A DNA stretch of 64,000 nucleotides, taken from Myxococcus eversor (GTDB taxonomy: Bacteria > Myxococcota > Myxococcia > Myxococcales > Myxococcaceae). Numbering within the stretch: position 1 is the first letter of the stretch; each line of letters opens with the position of its first letter. Location: positions 310,001-374,000 of the forward strand of contig NZ_JAAIXY010000002.1 of the NCBI RefSeq assembly GCF_010894455.1, written 5' to 3'. The notes under the pieces are model-generated. The model did no database searches. It saw only the letters and a program-made list of their open reading frames with translations, and was not told the origin of the DNA. The position numbers and the translations under genes are program-made. Shown here in pieces: positions 17,645 to 27,199 of this stretch.

Positions 17645-19501
17645 ATGATGCGACGTTGGACGTTCGCTCAGCGAGTCGGGGCGGGTGTGTCCGCCTGCAT
17701 GCTCGCCGGTCTGCTGCTCCTCGCGACACTCCTGTCCGCGGCGCACGGACTGCTCAACCACACCGAGGCCGCGCGCGTCGCGCTGCAACAGACGCTGCTC
17801 GCCGGCTGCGTGGGCCTGGCCGGCGTGGGCGCGCTGGGCTTCGTGCTGCACCACGCGCTGGCCCCGCTGCACGCCCGGCACGAGCACAGCGAGCAGCGCC
17901 TGCGCCTCTTGATGGAGGCCGTGACGGACTACGCGCTATGCTTCCTGGACCGGCACGGCCGCGTCACCGCGTGGAACGCCGGCGCGGAGCGCCTCACCGG
18001 CTGGGCCGCGACGGACGTCACCGGCAGCGCGCTGGAGTGCCTGCACCCCGAGGACGCCGTCGCCGCGGGCGTGCCCCGGGCCCACCTGGAGCGCGCCGCG
18101 CGCGAGGGGCGCCTGTTGTCCGAGGGCTGGCGCGTGCGCCGCGACGGCACGCGCTTCTGGGCGGAGACGCTGCTCACCGCGCTGTGGGACTCGCGCGGCA
18201 GGCTGCGCGGCTTCGCCGAGGTGACGCGCGACATCACCGAGCGCCGCCGCATGGAGCGCGCCCAGGCCCTCTTCGCCGAGGCCGGCCGCGTCCTCCAGCC
18301 GCTCTCTGGAGCCCGCGAAGTCGGCGAGGCCCTCACGCGCCTGTGCGTGCCGGAGGTCGCCGACGCGTGCATCCTCTTCCTGCCTTCCGAGGACGGCCAG
18401 GTGCGTCCCCAGGCCGTCGCCTGCGCGGACGCTCAAGCCGCGAGCCGCCTGTGGGAGCCGCTCTTGCGCAGCCCGCACGGCGACGAGGTGGGCCCCAGCC
18501 ACGTGGTGTGCACGGGCCGCGTGGAGCTCCTGCCGGAGTTGAATCCAGAGCGGCTGCCCCTGGCGCTGGAGGGCACCGCGCATGGCGAGCTCCTGCGCGT
18601 GCTGGGCGTGACGTCCGCGCTCACGGTTCCGCTGGCGGTGGGCTCGCGCGTGCTGGGCGCGCTGTGCCTGCTGTCCACCGGCGCGCGGCGATACGGACAG
18701 GTGGACCGGGCCTTCATGGAGGAGCTGGCCGCGCGCGCCGCCCTCGCCCTGGACAACGCGCGCCTGCTCGCCGAGGCGCAAGGAGCGCTGGAGCTCATCG
18801 GTGTCGCCGCGCACGATTTGGGCAACCCCTTGAGCTCGCTCCAACTGAGGCTGCGGCGGCTGCGCCTCCTGGACGTCACCGCGCACGAGCCCCGCATGCG
18901 CGAGGGCCTGGCGGGCGTGGAGGGCGAGGCGCGCCGCATGGGCCGGCTGCTGCACAACCTGCTCGACTTGTCGCGCCTGTCCGCCGGCCACATGACGTTG
19001 GACCGTGAGGACGTGGACCTGGCCGCGCTGGTGCGGGAAGTGGCCGAACGCCACGCCGAGCAGGCCACCGCCGCCGGCTGCGCCCTCACCGTGCGCGTCG
19101 AGGAGGACGGCGACACCACCGGCAAGTGGGACCGGCTGCGCCTGGACCGCGTGGTGACGAACCTCCTGAGCAACGCGCTCAAGTTCGGCCACGGCCAGCC
19201 CGTCCACCTGAGCGTCCACGGCGATGCCTCTCACGTGCGCGTCACCGTGAAGGACGCGGGCCTGGGCATCGCCCCGGGCGACCAGCAGCGCCTCTTCCGC
19301 CGCTTCGAGCGCCTCCACGGCGACGGCGGCCCTCATCACCCCGGCACCGGCCTGGGCCTCTACATCGCCCACCAGCTCGTCGAGGCCCACGGAGGCTCCA
19401 TCCACCTCCAGAGCCGAATCGGGGAAGGCGCGGAATTCACTATTGAACTTCCCAGGACCCTCCAGGGCAGGTCCTGCCTCGCCTTACAAGTCAGTGTCTA
19501 A
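17645..19501 (+). CDS. Membrane sensor histidine kinase with PAS and GAF domains
   Basis: A 618-residue kinase. Two N-terminal hydrophobic helices (ACMLAGLLLLATLLSAAHGL and LLAGCVGLAGVGALGFVLHH) anchor it in the inner membrane with a very short outside loop. A PAS/PAC domain follows (about 85-200, ending RDITERRRMERAQ), then a GAF domain (about 210-375), HisKA with phospho-acceptor His390 in VAAHDLGNPLSS, and HATPase_c with N box VTNLLSNALKFG, G1 KDAGLGIAPGD and G2 GTGLGLYIAHQLVEAHGG. It has no receiver. The start ATG at 17645 follows GGGGGGAG. The ligand is unknown. No response regulator is adjacent; the nearest is the receiver at 25761. Confidence 0.92.
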   Translation: MMRRWTFAQRVGAGVSACMLAGLLLLATLLSAAHGLLNHTEAARVALQQTLLAGCVGLAGVGALGFVLHHALAPLHARHEHSEQRLRLLMEAVTDYALCFLDRHGRVTAWNAGAERLTGWAATDVTGSALECLHPEDAVAAGVPRAHLERAAREGRLLSEGWRVRRDGTRFWAETLLTALWDSRGRLRGFAEVTRDITERRRMERAQALFAEAGRVLQPLSGAREVGEALTRLCVPEVADACILFLPSEDGQVRPQAVACADAQAASRLWEPLLRSPHGDEVGPSHVVCTGRVELLPELNPERLPLALEGTAHGELLRVLGVTSALTVPLAVGSRVLGALCLLSTGARRYGQVDRAFMEELAARAALALDNARLLAEAQGALELIGVAAHDLGNPLSSLQLRLRRLRLLDVTAHEPRMREGLAGVEGEARRMGRLLHNLLDLSRLSAGHMTLDREDVDLAALVREVAERHAEQATAAGCALTVRVEEDGDTTGKWDRLRLDRVVTNLLSNALKFGHGQPVHLSVHGDASHVRVTVKDAGLGIAPGDQQRLFRRFERLHGDGGPHHPGTGLGLYIAHQLVEAHGGSIHLQSRIGEGAEFTIELPRTLQGRSCLALQVSV

Positions 19502-19588
19502 CCCCCTGTAATTGCTCCAGTGATTTGGGAAAATTCCGACAGTTGACACCTCCAGGGGTTTGAGGACAGCGGATTATTTTCCTAGAAG

Positions 19589-19616
19589 TTGAAGACATCT
19601 GTTCACTCCAGATATT
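19589..19616 (+). promoter_or_regulatory. Possible promoter of the cytochrome/FIST/kinase operon
   Basis: TTGAAG (19589-19594), a 16-base spacer and GATATT (19611-19616) lie in an unusually A+T-rich 264-bp spacer (19502-19765). The fit to the sigma-70 consensus is four of six at each box. It would give a leader of about 140 nt before the ATG at 19766. Confidence 0.3.
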
Positions 19617-19765
19617 CTTCGTACGGCTAAAAAAGGCTCGAACCGGGGAAACCCGGAAACGGGAGAGTTCCGGCCCACATCGTCCCCCCGACGACGGGCT
19701 ACAGGATCCGCTGGCCGGGGCGCCAATGGTGGTGCCCGAAACCACACGTACGAGGAGATTCACCC

Positions 19766-21625
19766 ATGGGTGGACTTGGAGCACCCTGGTCCCAGCGCGA
19801 GGCGTGTGTATCCCGCTCGCTCGGTTACCCCACGGCCAGCCGGAGGTTGCTGGTGGCCGCGGTGACGGGGTTGCTGGTGGCCTGCGGAGGACCGGAGTCG
19901 GGCTCGTCGGAAGAAGCTTTCGCGGTGGACTCGCTGGAGTCGGAGGTCCAGGCGCTGTCGGGGCTGGACGACTCGCGCCGCCCGCGCCCCCCCGAGCCGG
20001 TGGGCCTGGCGCTCGAGGTGGACAATGGCGTGGGCAAGCTCGTGCGCGTGCGCGCGGGCGGCACCTTCTTCATCAGCCAGATTGATATCCGCGCCGCGGT
20101 CATGACCTTCGTCGACCACAAGGACTTGAAGACGCTGCGCACCACCAGCGACTTCGCCGGGCTGGGCTGGACGGGCGTGCGCGCGGTCGACGAGGAGCCG
20201 GTGCTGCTGGGCAACCCCGGCGCGTACACCCGCCGCCGCTTCTACCGGGGCGCCGCGTGGATGGACGTGCCCAGCTTCTTCACCGTGGAGCCGGTGGACT
20301 CGCGCGGCCGCCTCACCGGCCTGCCCGTGCTCCTGAACATCGGCGCCGAGCACCAGCGCCGCGACCGCAGCGACGACTTCTTCATCCGCCGCCTGCGCGC
20401 CATCCACACCACGAGGGACTGCAAGACGCCCACCGACTGCACGGGCGCCAAGGACTTCGAGGAGGAGGCGCTGGTCGAGGTCCGCAACGCGTATGACCAC
20501 GCCAAGGAACGCGCCATCACCATGGCCTCCGGCACCACCGCGCTGCGTCTGCGCTGGAGCCTGCGTCCCTTCGCCCCCTACTCCATCCCCGTGGAGCAGG
20601 TGAAGAACCCGGACTACGCGTACGGCTTCGGCATTGACGTGGCGGCCCTCACCCCGCCGCGCCGCGACGGCACCTACGCGCCCGGGTCCGAAATCACCTT
20701 CCAGGTCACCCTGCGGGACGGGGAAGGAAAACGGCTGCACCCCTCGGGCAGTCTGCCGGCCTACAATGAGGTCGCCCCCATCGGCGGAAACGCGGCGGGC
20801 ATTCAGTACTATCGGGCCTTCTTCGATGCGACGACGACGTACTACCGCCGCAAGCACCGGGAGCGGATGCTGATGACGCAAATCATCGGGCCCGCACAGA
20901 ACATCCAGCCCATCCGCTCCATCATCGACATCGACGCGTTCCTGGACCCGGAGGTCGATGAGCAGGTGGTGGCCACCGAGGCGCGCGACGGCGTGTACTC
21001 GCAGTTCGCGATTCTGCCCTTCGCCAACATCGTCTTCCGCGGCGCGTTCTTCCCCGGAGAGGGCCTCTGGGACCGTCCCAACACGGACACCTGGCAGTAC
21101 ACGATTCCCGCCAACGCCACGCCGGGCACCTATCTGGTGACGGTGAAGGGCCGCCGCGTGTACCTGGGCCAGGACGTGCCGGGCTCGCGCACCATCGAAA
21201 TCCAGGTGGGTTCCAAGAAGCGCACCGAGGCGAAGCTGACGACGGGGCCGTGCAACAGTTGCCACAGCGAGGGCGGAGAGCTGTCCGAAGTCCTCCACGC
21301 CAACGACAACCGCGCCGCCTGCAACGGGTGCCATGCGCCGCTGGGCTTCGAATTGGAAGGCCCCATCTTCGTGCGCACGCACTTCATCCACTCGCGCTCC
21401 AACCGCTTTGATGCGCCGCTGGAGAAGTGCTCCTCCTGTCACCTGACGAAGGAGAGCATCCAGCGCACCAGCAAGGCCGCGTGCCTGTCGTGCCACAAGA
21501 GCTACCCGGACAACCACGTGGCGAAGTTCGGGCCCATCGAGAGCATGTACGTCGGGGGAGGCAGAGAGTCCTTCCAGCAGTGCACCGGCGCCTGTCATAC
21601 CCAGCATCCGCGCGCCGGCCTCTAG
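19766..21625 (+). CDS. Multihaem c-type cytochrome lipoprotein
   Basis: A 619-residue exported protein. A positively charged leader is followed by a hydrophobic stretch and a lipobox (GLLVAC, Cys40), so it is probably lipidated. Residues about 60-480 look like beta-sandwich domains (TFQVTLRDGEGKRLHPSG, GTYLVTVKGRRVYLG). The C-terminal 130 residues hold haem-binding motifs CNSCH (496), CNGCH (519), CSSCH (555), CLSCH (573) and a variant CTGACH (606), so four or five covalently bound haems are expected. An Ig-like domain followed by clustered haems resembles the layout of OmcA/MtrC-type outer-membrane cytochromes, but that family label is tentative. GGAG precedes the ATG. It ends 27 bp before the FIST gene, so it probably heads this operon. 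Confidence 0.85.
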   Translation: MGGLGAPWSQREACVSRSLGYPTASRRLLVAAVTGLLVACGGPESGSSEEAFAVDSLESEVQALSGLDDSRRPRPPEPVGLALEVDNGVGKLVRVRAGGTFFISQIDIRAAVMTFVDHKDLKTLRTTSDFAGLGWTGVRAVDEEPVLLGNPGAYTRRRFYRGAAWMDVPSFFTVEPVDSRGRLTGLPVLLNIGAEHQRRDRSDDFFIRRLRAIHTTRDCKTPTDCTGAKDFEEEALVEVRNAYDHAKERAITMASGTTALRLRWSLRPFAPYSIPVEQVKNPDYAYGFGIDVAALTPPRRDGTYAPGSEITFQVTLRDGEGKRLHPSGSLPAYNEVAPIGGNAAGIQYYRAFFDATTTYYRRKHRERMLMTQIIGPAQNIQPIRSIIDIDAFLDPEVDEQVVATEARDGVYSQFAILPFANIVFRGAFFPGEGLWDRPNTDTWQYTIPANATPGTYLVTVKGRRVYLGQDVPGSRTIEIQVGSKKRTEAKLTTGPCNSCHSEGGELSEVLHANDNRAACNGCHAPLGFELEGPIFVRTHFIHSRSNRFDAPLEKCSSCHLTKESIQRTSKAACLSCHKSYPDNHVAKFGPIESMYVGGGRESFQQCTGACHTQHPRAGL

Positions 21626-21652
21626 CCGCCGCCAGCCCCCCGGAGGTCCTTC

Positions 21653-22816
21653 ATGGCACAAGTGAAGATGCAGACGGCTCGCACCACGTTGAAGGAGCCT
21701 GATGCAGCCGCGGAGGACCTTCTCAGCCAACTGGGCGCCATCAAGCCGGTGCTGGTGACGATGTTCGCCTCGCGCAACAGGGACCAGCACGCCCTGAACC
21801 GCGCGGTGCGAGAGCGGCTGCCCCCGGGCACCCGGCTGGTGGGCGCCACGACGGCGGGCGAGCTGGACAACACCGGCATCCACGAGGGCAGCGTGGTGCT
21901 GTCCGCGCTCTCGGGAGACCTGGAGGTCGGCCTGGGCCTGGGCACCGGGCTCTCCGTGGACGCCATCTCCGCGGGACAGGCGGCCATCAAGCGCGCCTGC
22001 GAGGATTTGGGCGTGCGGCAGCAGGACCTGGACCCGCGCCGGTTTGTCGGCCTCGTCATCGACGACGGCTTCCGCTACAAAAAAGAAGAGCTGCTCCTGG
22101 GCATCCTGGAGCGCAGCCAGACGCTGGTGCTCGTGGGCGGCGGCGCCAGCGACGACAGCCGGGACCCGGCCAGGCAGTCCGCGCTGGTGCACGTGGACGG
22201 AGAGGTCGCCACCGACGCGGTGCTGGTGGCCCTGTTCCGCACCAGCGCGCCGTGGGGTGCGCTGCGCTCGCACTGGTACGTGCCCACCGGAGAGAAGCTC
22301 ACCATCACCAAGGTGGACGAGAGTCACACCCGCGCGCTCGAAATCGACGGCCGCCCGGCCGCGAAGCGCTACGCCGAAATCCTGGGCGTGGAGGACGTGC
22401 GTGACTTGGAGTTCGGCACGCCCCAGGGCTTCGCGGTGCGCCCCACGGCGCTGCGCGTGGGCCGCGAGTACTTCATCCGCGCGGCGTGGAGGCCCCAGGA
22501 GGACGGCTCCATCCTCTTCGCCAACCTGCTGGAGGAGGGCACCGAGCTGGAGCTGATGAGGCTGGGTGACATGGCGGGGATGACGAGGCAGTTCTTCACC
22601 GAAGAGGTGCCCCGCCGGGTACAGAACCCCCAGGCCGCTCTCCTGTTCCACTGCGGCGGGCGCATGTGGTACGCGCATGCGACCAACACGGTTTCCCAGC
22701 TCGCGGAGACTTTGAAGGCCGCACCCACCGCCGCTGGGATGAACGTGCACTTCGAAATCTACTCGGGGTTCCACATCAACACCACGTTGACCACGCTGGT
22801 GTTTGGGGCGAACTGA
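21653..22816 (+). CDS. FIST-domain sensor protein (NosP-like)
   Basis: A 387-residue cytoplasmic protein with both FIST modules. FIST_N (about 30-215) carries LVGATTAGELDNTGIHEGSV; FIST_C (about 225-370) carries LGVEDVRDLEFGTPQGFAV and the closing LLFHCGGRMWY. FIST proteins are small-ligand sensors usually paired with signalling enzymes. In NosP the domain binds haem and nitric oxide and inhibits a co-cistronic hybrid histidine kinase. Here the next gene, 3 bp downstream, is exactly such a kinase. Haem binding is inferred from context and cannot be read from the sequence. GGAGGT precedes the ATG at good spacing. Confidence 0.9.
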   Translation: MAQVKMQTARTTLKEPDAAAEDLLSQLGAIKPVLVTMFASRNRDQHALNRAVRERLPPGTRLVGATTAGELDNTGIHEGSVVLSALSGDLEVGLGLGTGLSVDAISAGQAAIKRACEDLGVRQQDLDPRRFVGLVIDDGFRYKKEELLLGILERSQTLVLVGGGASDDSRDPARQSALVHVDGEVATDAVLVALFRTSAPWGALRSHWYVPTGEKLTITKVDESHTRALEIDGRPAAKRYAEILGVEDVRDLEFGTPQGFAVRPTALRVGREYFIRAAWRPQEDGSILFANLLEEGTELELMRLGDMAGMTRQFFTEEVPRRVQNPQAALLFHCGGRMWYAHATNTVSQLAETLKAAPTAAGMNVHFEIYSGFHINTTLTTLVFGAN

Positions 22817-22819
22817 GCC

Positions 22820-25768
22820 ATGGCCACCTCCCTCACCTCCTCCGTGCCGACGGCGGCCACCGCCACCCTCCTGCTCGTGGCGAGCGAGCGCGAGTGCCAG
22901 CGCGTGGAAGAGGCGCTCGCCCAGGCGGGCGTCGTCGCCCAGGCGGAGCGGGCCACCAGCGTGGAGGCCCTGACGGCCGCGCTGGCGCGTCCCTGGTCGC
23001 TCGTCGTGTGTGGCTCGGAAGTGCCGGGCCTGGGCTTCACGGAGGCGCAGGCGCTGTGGCGCAAGCACTCGCGCGAGCTGCCCTTCGTCGTGCTGTCGCG
23101 CGACTGGAGCGACGACACGCTGGAGGCCAGCACCCGGGCGGGCGCTCGCGACTACGTCACCGAGGACCGCTTCAACCGGATGGCGCCCGTGCTGCGCCGC
23201 GAGCTGCCCCTGGCCGGAGACAGGCTCCGCCACGACGCCACCGCGGAGGAGCTGCACCGCACCAACTGGATTCTGGGCAACATCATCGACGCTCTGCCCT
23301 TCGTCCTCTTCGTGAAGGACGCGGCGACGCGCCGGCTGGTCGTGGCCAACAAGACCTTCGCTGACGCGTTCGGCGTCACCAAGGAGTGGCTGCTCGGCAA
23401 GCTGGACCACGACTACTTCCCGCGGGAGCAGGCGGACTCGTTCGTCGCCATCGACTCCGACATCCTCTCCTCCAAGAAGATGCGCTCCTTCGAGGAGGTG
23501 GCGCGCGCGGGCGGCGTGGACCGCATCTTCGCCACGCGCAAGCTGCCGCTCCTGGATGGCGGCGGCGAGGCCCGCTACGTGCTGGGCGTCACCGAGGACA
23601 TCACCGAGCGCAAGCAGAACGAGGAGATGCTGCGCGCGTCCAAGGCGGAGCTGGAGGCGGCCAACAAGCAGCTCGCCGCCAGCCTGGAGGAAATCAAGCG
23701 CACGCGCGCTGTCTCCGCCCGCTCGCTGGCGTCCTACCAGCAGCGCGCGCTGCAGATGGAGATCATCCGCCAGCAGAACGAGGACCTGGACCGGCTGGCC
23801 CAGGAGCTGGCGCTGGCCAAGCGCAACGAGGAGGAGCGCGCCCGCGAGGCCGAGGCCGCGGTCCGCCTCAAGAGCGAGTTCCTGGCCAACTTCAGCCATG
23901 AAATCCGCACGCCGCTCAACGGCATCATCGGCTACTGCGACCTCTTGATGCGCGAGGAGGGCTCGCGCCTGACGGCCCATGGCCGCCGCGACCTCAACGT
24001 CGTCAAGACGAACGCGAAGACGTTGCTCGCGCTCATCAACGACATCCTGGACCTGTCCAAGATTGAAGCGGGCAAGGTGGATGTCGTCACCGAGCCGGTG
24101 GACGTGCAGGAGCTGGCCGACGAGTGCATGGCCACGGTGAAGGAGTACCTCAAGGGCAAGGACGTGGCCCTGACGACGCACATCGACGGCCAGGCGAGCA
24201 TGCTGCGCACCGATGCGCTGAAGCTGCGGCAGATCATGCTCAACCTCCTGAGCAACGCCGCCAAGTTCACCGACACGGGCGAAGTGGCGCTGAGCATGGT
24301 GCCCTCCGGCGACGAGGTGGTGATGACGGTGGAGGACACCGGCGTCGGCATCCCCTCGGACCAGCTCCCCTTCATCTTCGAGAAGTTCCGCCAGGTGGAC
24401 GGCTCCACCACGCGCAAGGTGGGAGGCACGGGCCTGGGGCTGGCGATTGTGCGCGAGCTGTCGCGCGTGCTCGGCGGCAACGTCAGCGTCGTGTCCACGC
24501 TGGGCCGGGGCACCACCTTCACCGTGCGCCTGCCCAACAACATGGCGGACCGGTCGGAGGACGCGCCGCAGGTGGCGGTCCACGAGCGCGGCGTGCCGGT
24601 GGCGGAGGTCGCCCAGCACGTGAGCTCGCTGGCGCAGCCCGGCAGCACGGTGCTGGTGGTGGATGATGATCCGCTCATCCAGCAGCTCGTCACCGGCCAG
24701 TTGGAGCCCGCGGGCTTCAAGGTGGTGGTGGCCGAGGACGGCATCGCCGCCCTCAAGCGCGCCCGGGAGCTCCGGCCGCAGGCCATCCTGCTGGACATCC
24801 ACCTGCCCAAGCTGGACGGCTGGTCCGTGCTCAGCCAGCTCAAGGGCGATGAGTCGCTGGCCAGCATCCCCGTCATCCTCATCTCGGTGGAGGAGCAGCG
24901 CGCGCGGGGCTTCTCGCTGGGCGCGTGCGAGTACCTCGTCAAACCGGTGGAGCCCGAGCGCCTGGTCGAAGTGGTGCAGCGCTGCCTGGGCCAGCCGTCC
25001 GGCGGCGCGTCCGCGGGCGACGTGCTGGTGGTGGACGACGACTCCGCCACGCGCGAGCTGGTCAGCCGCAACCTGCGCCGCGCCGGCTTCTCCACCGCCG
25101 AGGCGAGAAACGGCGAGGACGCGCTGCTCAAGGCCCGCGTCTCACCGCCGTCGCTCGTCGTGCTCGACTTGATGATGCCCAACCTGGACGGCTTCGAGGT
25201 GCTGCGCCGGCTGCGCGCGGAGAAGCTCCAGGTGCCCGTCGTCGTGCTCACCGGCAAGTCGCTCACCCACGAGGAGGAGTCGCTCCTGCGCGACGGCTTC
25301 GCCGGCTTCGTGAAGAAGGGCGGCCACGCGCTGGAGGACGTCATCGCCCAGGCCAAGGGCCTGCTGTTGTCCCAGCGCGCCGCCAGCGCCGGCAGGCTGC
25401 CGCGCATCCTGTATGTGGAGGACAGTGCCCAGAATCGGGACATCGTCCGGCGCTACCTGGGTGGACTGTTCGAAGTCATCGAGGCGGAGGACGGAGAGCA
25501 CGGACTGGAGCGCGCGACGCGCGACAATCCGGACCTCATCCTGATGGACCTCTCCCTGCCGCGGTTGGATGGTTGGGAGGCAACACGTCGCTTGCGTGCG
25601 GTACCCTCCGTGGCCAACGTGCCGGTCATCGCGGTGACGGCTCATGCGGGGCGGGAATATCAGGACAAGGCACACGCGGCGGGCTGCACCGCGTACCTCA
25701 CCAAGCCCCTTGATCGTGACCTGTTGCTCGAGATGATCCGCAAGCATCTAGGGAGAAGCCATGGTTGA
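22820..25768 (+). CDS. Hybrid histidine kinase: pseudo-receiver, PAS, kinase, three receivers
   Basis: A 982-residue soluble hybrid kinase. An N-terminal receiver-like domain (about 10-130) lacks the acidic pair and phospho-Asp (VVCGSEVPG where VVLDLMMP is expected), so it is a pseudo-receiver. PAS/PAC follows (about 150-275, ending [13 protein letters not shown]), then a coiled coil, HisKA with His360 in [12 protein letters not shown], and HATPase_c ([26 protein letters not shown]). Three complete receivers come next, with phospho-Asp in [24 protein letters not shown] and [12 protein letters not shown]. The last eight bases overlap the next receiver gene. Partnered with the FIST protein, it probably integrates that signal and passes phosphate to the small receiver downstream. 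Confidence 0.93.
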   Translation: MATSLTSSVPTAATATLLLVASERECQRVEEALAQAGVVAQAERATSVEALTAALARPWSLVVCGSEVPGLGFTEAQALWRKHSRELPFVVLSRDWSDDTLEASTRAGARDYVTEDRFNRMAPVLRRELPLAGDRLRHDATAEELHRTNWILGNIIDALPFVLFVKDAATRRLVVANKTFADAFGVTKEWLLGKLDHDYFPREQADSFVAIDSDILSSKKMRSFEEVARAGGVDRIFATRKLPLLDGGGEARYVLGVTEDITERKQNEEMLRASKAELEAANKQLAASLEEIKRTRAVSARSLASYQQRALQMEIIRQQNEDLDRLAQELALAKRNEEERAREAEAAVRLKSEFLANFSHEIRTPLNGIIGYCDLLMREEGSRLTAHGRRDLNVVKTNAKTLLALINDILDLSKIEAGKVDVVTEPVDVQELADECMATVKEYLKGKDVALTTHIDGQASMLRTDALKLRQIMLNLLSNAAKFTDTGEVALSMVPSGDEVVMTVEDTGVGIPSDQLPFIFEKFRQVDGSTTRKVGGTGLGLAIVRELSRVLGGNVSVVSTLGRGTTFTVRLPNNMADRSEDAPQVAVHERGVPVAEVAQHVSSLAQPGSTVLVVDDDPLIQQLVTGQLEPAGFKVVVAEDGIAALKRARELRPQAILLDIHLPKLDGWSVLSQLKGDESLASIPVILISVEEQRARGFSLGACEYLVKPVEPERLVEVVQRCLGQPSGGASAGDVLVVDDDSATRELVSRNLRRAGFSTAEARNGEDALLKARVSPPSLVVLDLMMPNLDGFEVLRRLRAEKLQVPVVVLTGKSLTHEEESLLRDGFAGFVKKGGHALEDVIAQAKGLLLSQRAASAGRLPRILYVEDSAQNRDIVRRYLGGLFEVIEAEDGEHGLERATRDNPDLILMDLSLPRLDGWEATRRLRAVPSVANVPVIAVTAHAGREYQDKAHAAGCTAYLTKPLDRDLLLEMIRKHLGRSHG

Positions 25769-26156
25769 AGAAAAAGCACGCGTCCTGGTGGTGGACGATG
25801 ACCCGGACCTGCTCGACCTCGTCCAGCGCTCGCTGAGCTCCTACGGCTTCGAGGTGCTGACCCACACCTCGGCGCTGGGTGTGTCGAACCTCGTGAGCGC
25901 GTCCGAGCCGGACTTCGTCCTCATCGACGTCAACTTCCCCGCCCTCAAGGGCGACAAGGTCGTCAACCTCGCGCGCCAGTACGCCTCCGCGAAGACGAAG
26001 TTCATCCTCTACTCGGCCTCGGACGAGTCGAAGCTGCGCTCGCTCGCGCTGGCCTCCGGCGCGGACGGCTACATCTCCAAGAGTGTCCAGGGCGAGGAGC
26101 TGGCCAACCGGCTGCGCACCTTCCGCCTCAAGCCGCGCCCGCCCTCGGGCACCTGA
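25761..26156 (+). CDS. Single-domain response regulator (receiver only)
   Basis: A 131-residue stand-alone receiver: acidic pocket VVDDDPD, phospho-Asp in FVLIDVNFPAL, Ser/Thr in LYSASDES, Lys in GYISKSVQG. There is no output domain, so it likely acts by protein contact or as a phosphorelay shuttle. It overlaps the hybrid-kinase gene by 8 bp and is the last gene of the 19766-26156 operon. It is strikingly similar to the receiver at 30850 (about 60% identical by eye, including LGVSNLV, SASDESKLR, LALASGADGYI and QGEELA). Confidence 0.93.
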   Translation: MVEEKARVLVVDDDPDLLDLVQRSLSSYGFEVLTHTSALGVSNLVSASEPDFVLIDVNFPALKGDKVVNLARQYASAKTKFILYSASDESKLRSLALASGADGYISKSVQGEELANRLRTFRLKPRPPSGT

Positions 26157-26175
26157 GCCGTTGTCCTTCCGTGCT

Positions 26176-26196
26176 CCGGGCCACCCAACGGCCCGG
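26176..26196 (+). terminator. Hairpin terminator after the FIST/kinase operon
   Basis: CCGGGCC (26176-26182) pairs with GGCCCGG (26190-26196) around a 7-nt loop, about 20 bp past the receiver stop. There is no T-run, which is common for terminators in GC-rich genomes. Confidence 0.5.
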
Positions 26197-26291
26197 GGCG
26201 CGGCACCCGAAGTACCCACCGTCGTAGCGAGCCACGTCCGCTGTCCCAAGTCGGGCACGTCTCCTTCGCACTCCCAACCCTGAATGCCCAC

Positions 26292-26307
26292 CTCTCCCTT
26301 CGGAGGG
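26292..26307 (+). promoter_or_regulatory. Small hairpin covering the dioxygenase-gene ribosome-binding site
   Basis: CTCC (26294-26297) pairs with GGAG (26302-26305) across a CTTC loop, extendable by a T-G and a C-G pair. GGAGGG is the Shine-Dalgarno sequence of the gene starting at 26312. Folding would hide it, so translation may be tuned by this structure. Confidence 0.35.
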
Positions 26308-26311
26308 CACC

Positions 26312-27199
26312 ATGCACACGCCACATGGTTACAGTTATGCGGAAAAGTTGCGGCAGGAACTGGATGAGCCTCTCTTCAACCCGATGTTGAAGAAATGGGT
26401 AGGCCGAGGAGAGCTCGACTACGAGGTCTACCTCAAGACGCCGCAGCTCCTGGCGTTGCAGGCCACCGAGGAGCAGCGCGTCTCGCATGACGAGCTGATG
26501 TTCCAGGTGGTGCACCAGGCGCAGGAGCTGTGGCTGAAGCTGGCCTCGCGCGAGGCGGTGGAAGTCGTGGCGGAGTTGGACCGCGACGCGCTGTGGGCGG
26601 CGTCCGCGCGGCTGGAGCGGGTGTCGCGCATCGTCCTGGGCCTGAAGTCGGAGCTGGCGGTGCTGGAGACGATGACGCCGGACACCTATCAGGTCATCCG
26701 TCGCAGCCTGGGCAATGGCAGCGGGCAGGAGTCCCCCGGCTACAACATGCTGCGCAAGGCGGCGGAGGGACTGGAGCAGGCCCTGGAGCGACTCCTCGCG
26801 CGCCGAGCGCGGACGTTGTTGGACGTGTACCGAGGCGGTCCTGACGACCTGAAGCGGTTGTGCGAGCAGTTCGTGGACGTGGACGAGGCCTTCCAGGGCT
26901 GGTTGCACGCGCACTTCCAGCTGGTGCGGCGCACCATCGGCGTGGACCGCTCCGTGAAGGCGCTGGACGGGCTGCCCACGCAGGTGCTGGCGGGGCGGAT
27001 GACGCTTCCCCTGTTCCGCCAGCTCTGGGACGTGCGCGTGGAGCTGACGGCGGGGTGGCGGCGCGAGGGCGGCCATGCGCCAGGCGCCCGCCGCGAGGGC
27101 TGCATGGAGGGAGCGATGGGCGCCTACGCCACCGCGCCGATGGCGGCGGCCGGGTGCCCGGTGCACCCGGGAGGCTTCCCTCCCCGGGGCGAATCGTGA
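26312..27199 (+). CDS. Tryptophan 2,3-dioxygenase family protein (KynA-like)
   Basis: A 295-residue member of the haem-dependent tryptophan dioxygenase superfamily, which opens the indole ring of Trp to N-formylkynurenine, the first step of the kynurenine route. Recognisable parts are YLKTPQLLALQ, SHDELMFQVVHQAQELWLK (Phe64 and distal His68), and YQVIRRSLGNGSGQESPGY with Tyr126 and Arg130, which fit substrate-binding residues of characterised enzymes. His201 in AHFQLVRRTIG fits the proximal haem ligand. The usual GTGGS substrate loop after it is replaced by GVDRSVKALDGLP, so activity on plain tryptophan is uncertain; relatives in secondary metabolism use modified Trp. The stop overlaps the methyltransferase start (GTGA). 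Confidence 0.85.
   Translation: MHTPHGYSYAEKLRQELDEPLFNPMLKKWVGRGELDYEVYLKTPQLLALQATEEQRVSHDELMFQVVHQAQELWLKLASREAVEVVAELDRDALWAASARLERVSRIVLGLKSELAVLETMTPDTYQVIRRSLGNGSGQESPGYNMLRKAAEGLEQALERLLARRARTLLDVYRGGPDDLKRLCEQFVDVDEAFQGWLHAHFQLVRRTIGVDRSVKALDGLPTQVLAGRMTLPLFRQLWDVRVELTAGWRREGGHAPGARREGCMEGAMGAYATAPMAAAGCPVHPGGFPPRGES

Noticed and set aside
19543-19548. TTGACA sequence upstream of the cytochrome gene as a -35 box
   Set aside because: No acceptable -10 hexamer lies 16-18 bases downstream; the TTGAAG/GATATT pair further on fits slightly better.
19760-24802. A 1680-codon open frame on the minus strand opposite the cytochrome, FIST and kinase genes
   Set aside because: It crosses three well-supported genes, has shadow-like His/Arg/Leu composition and no recognisable domain.
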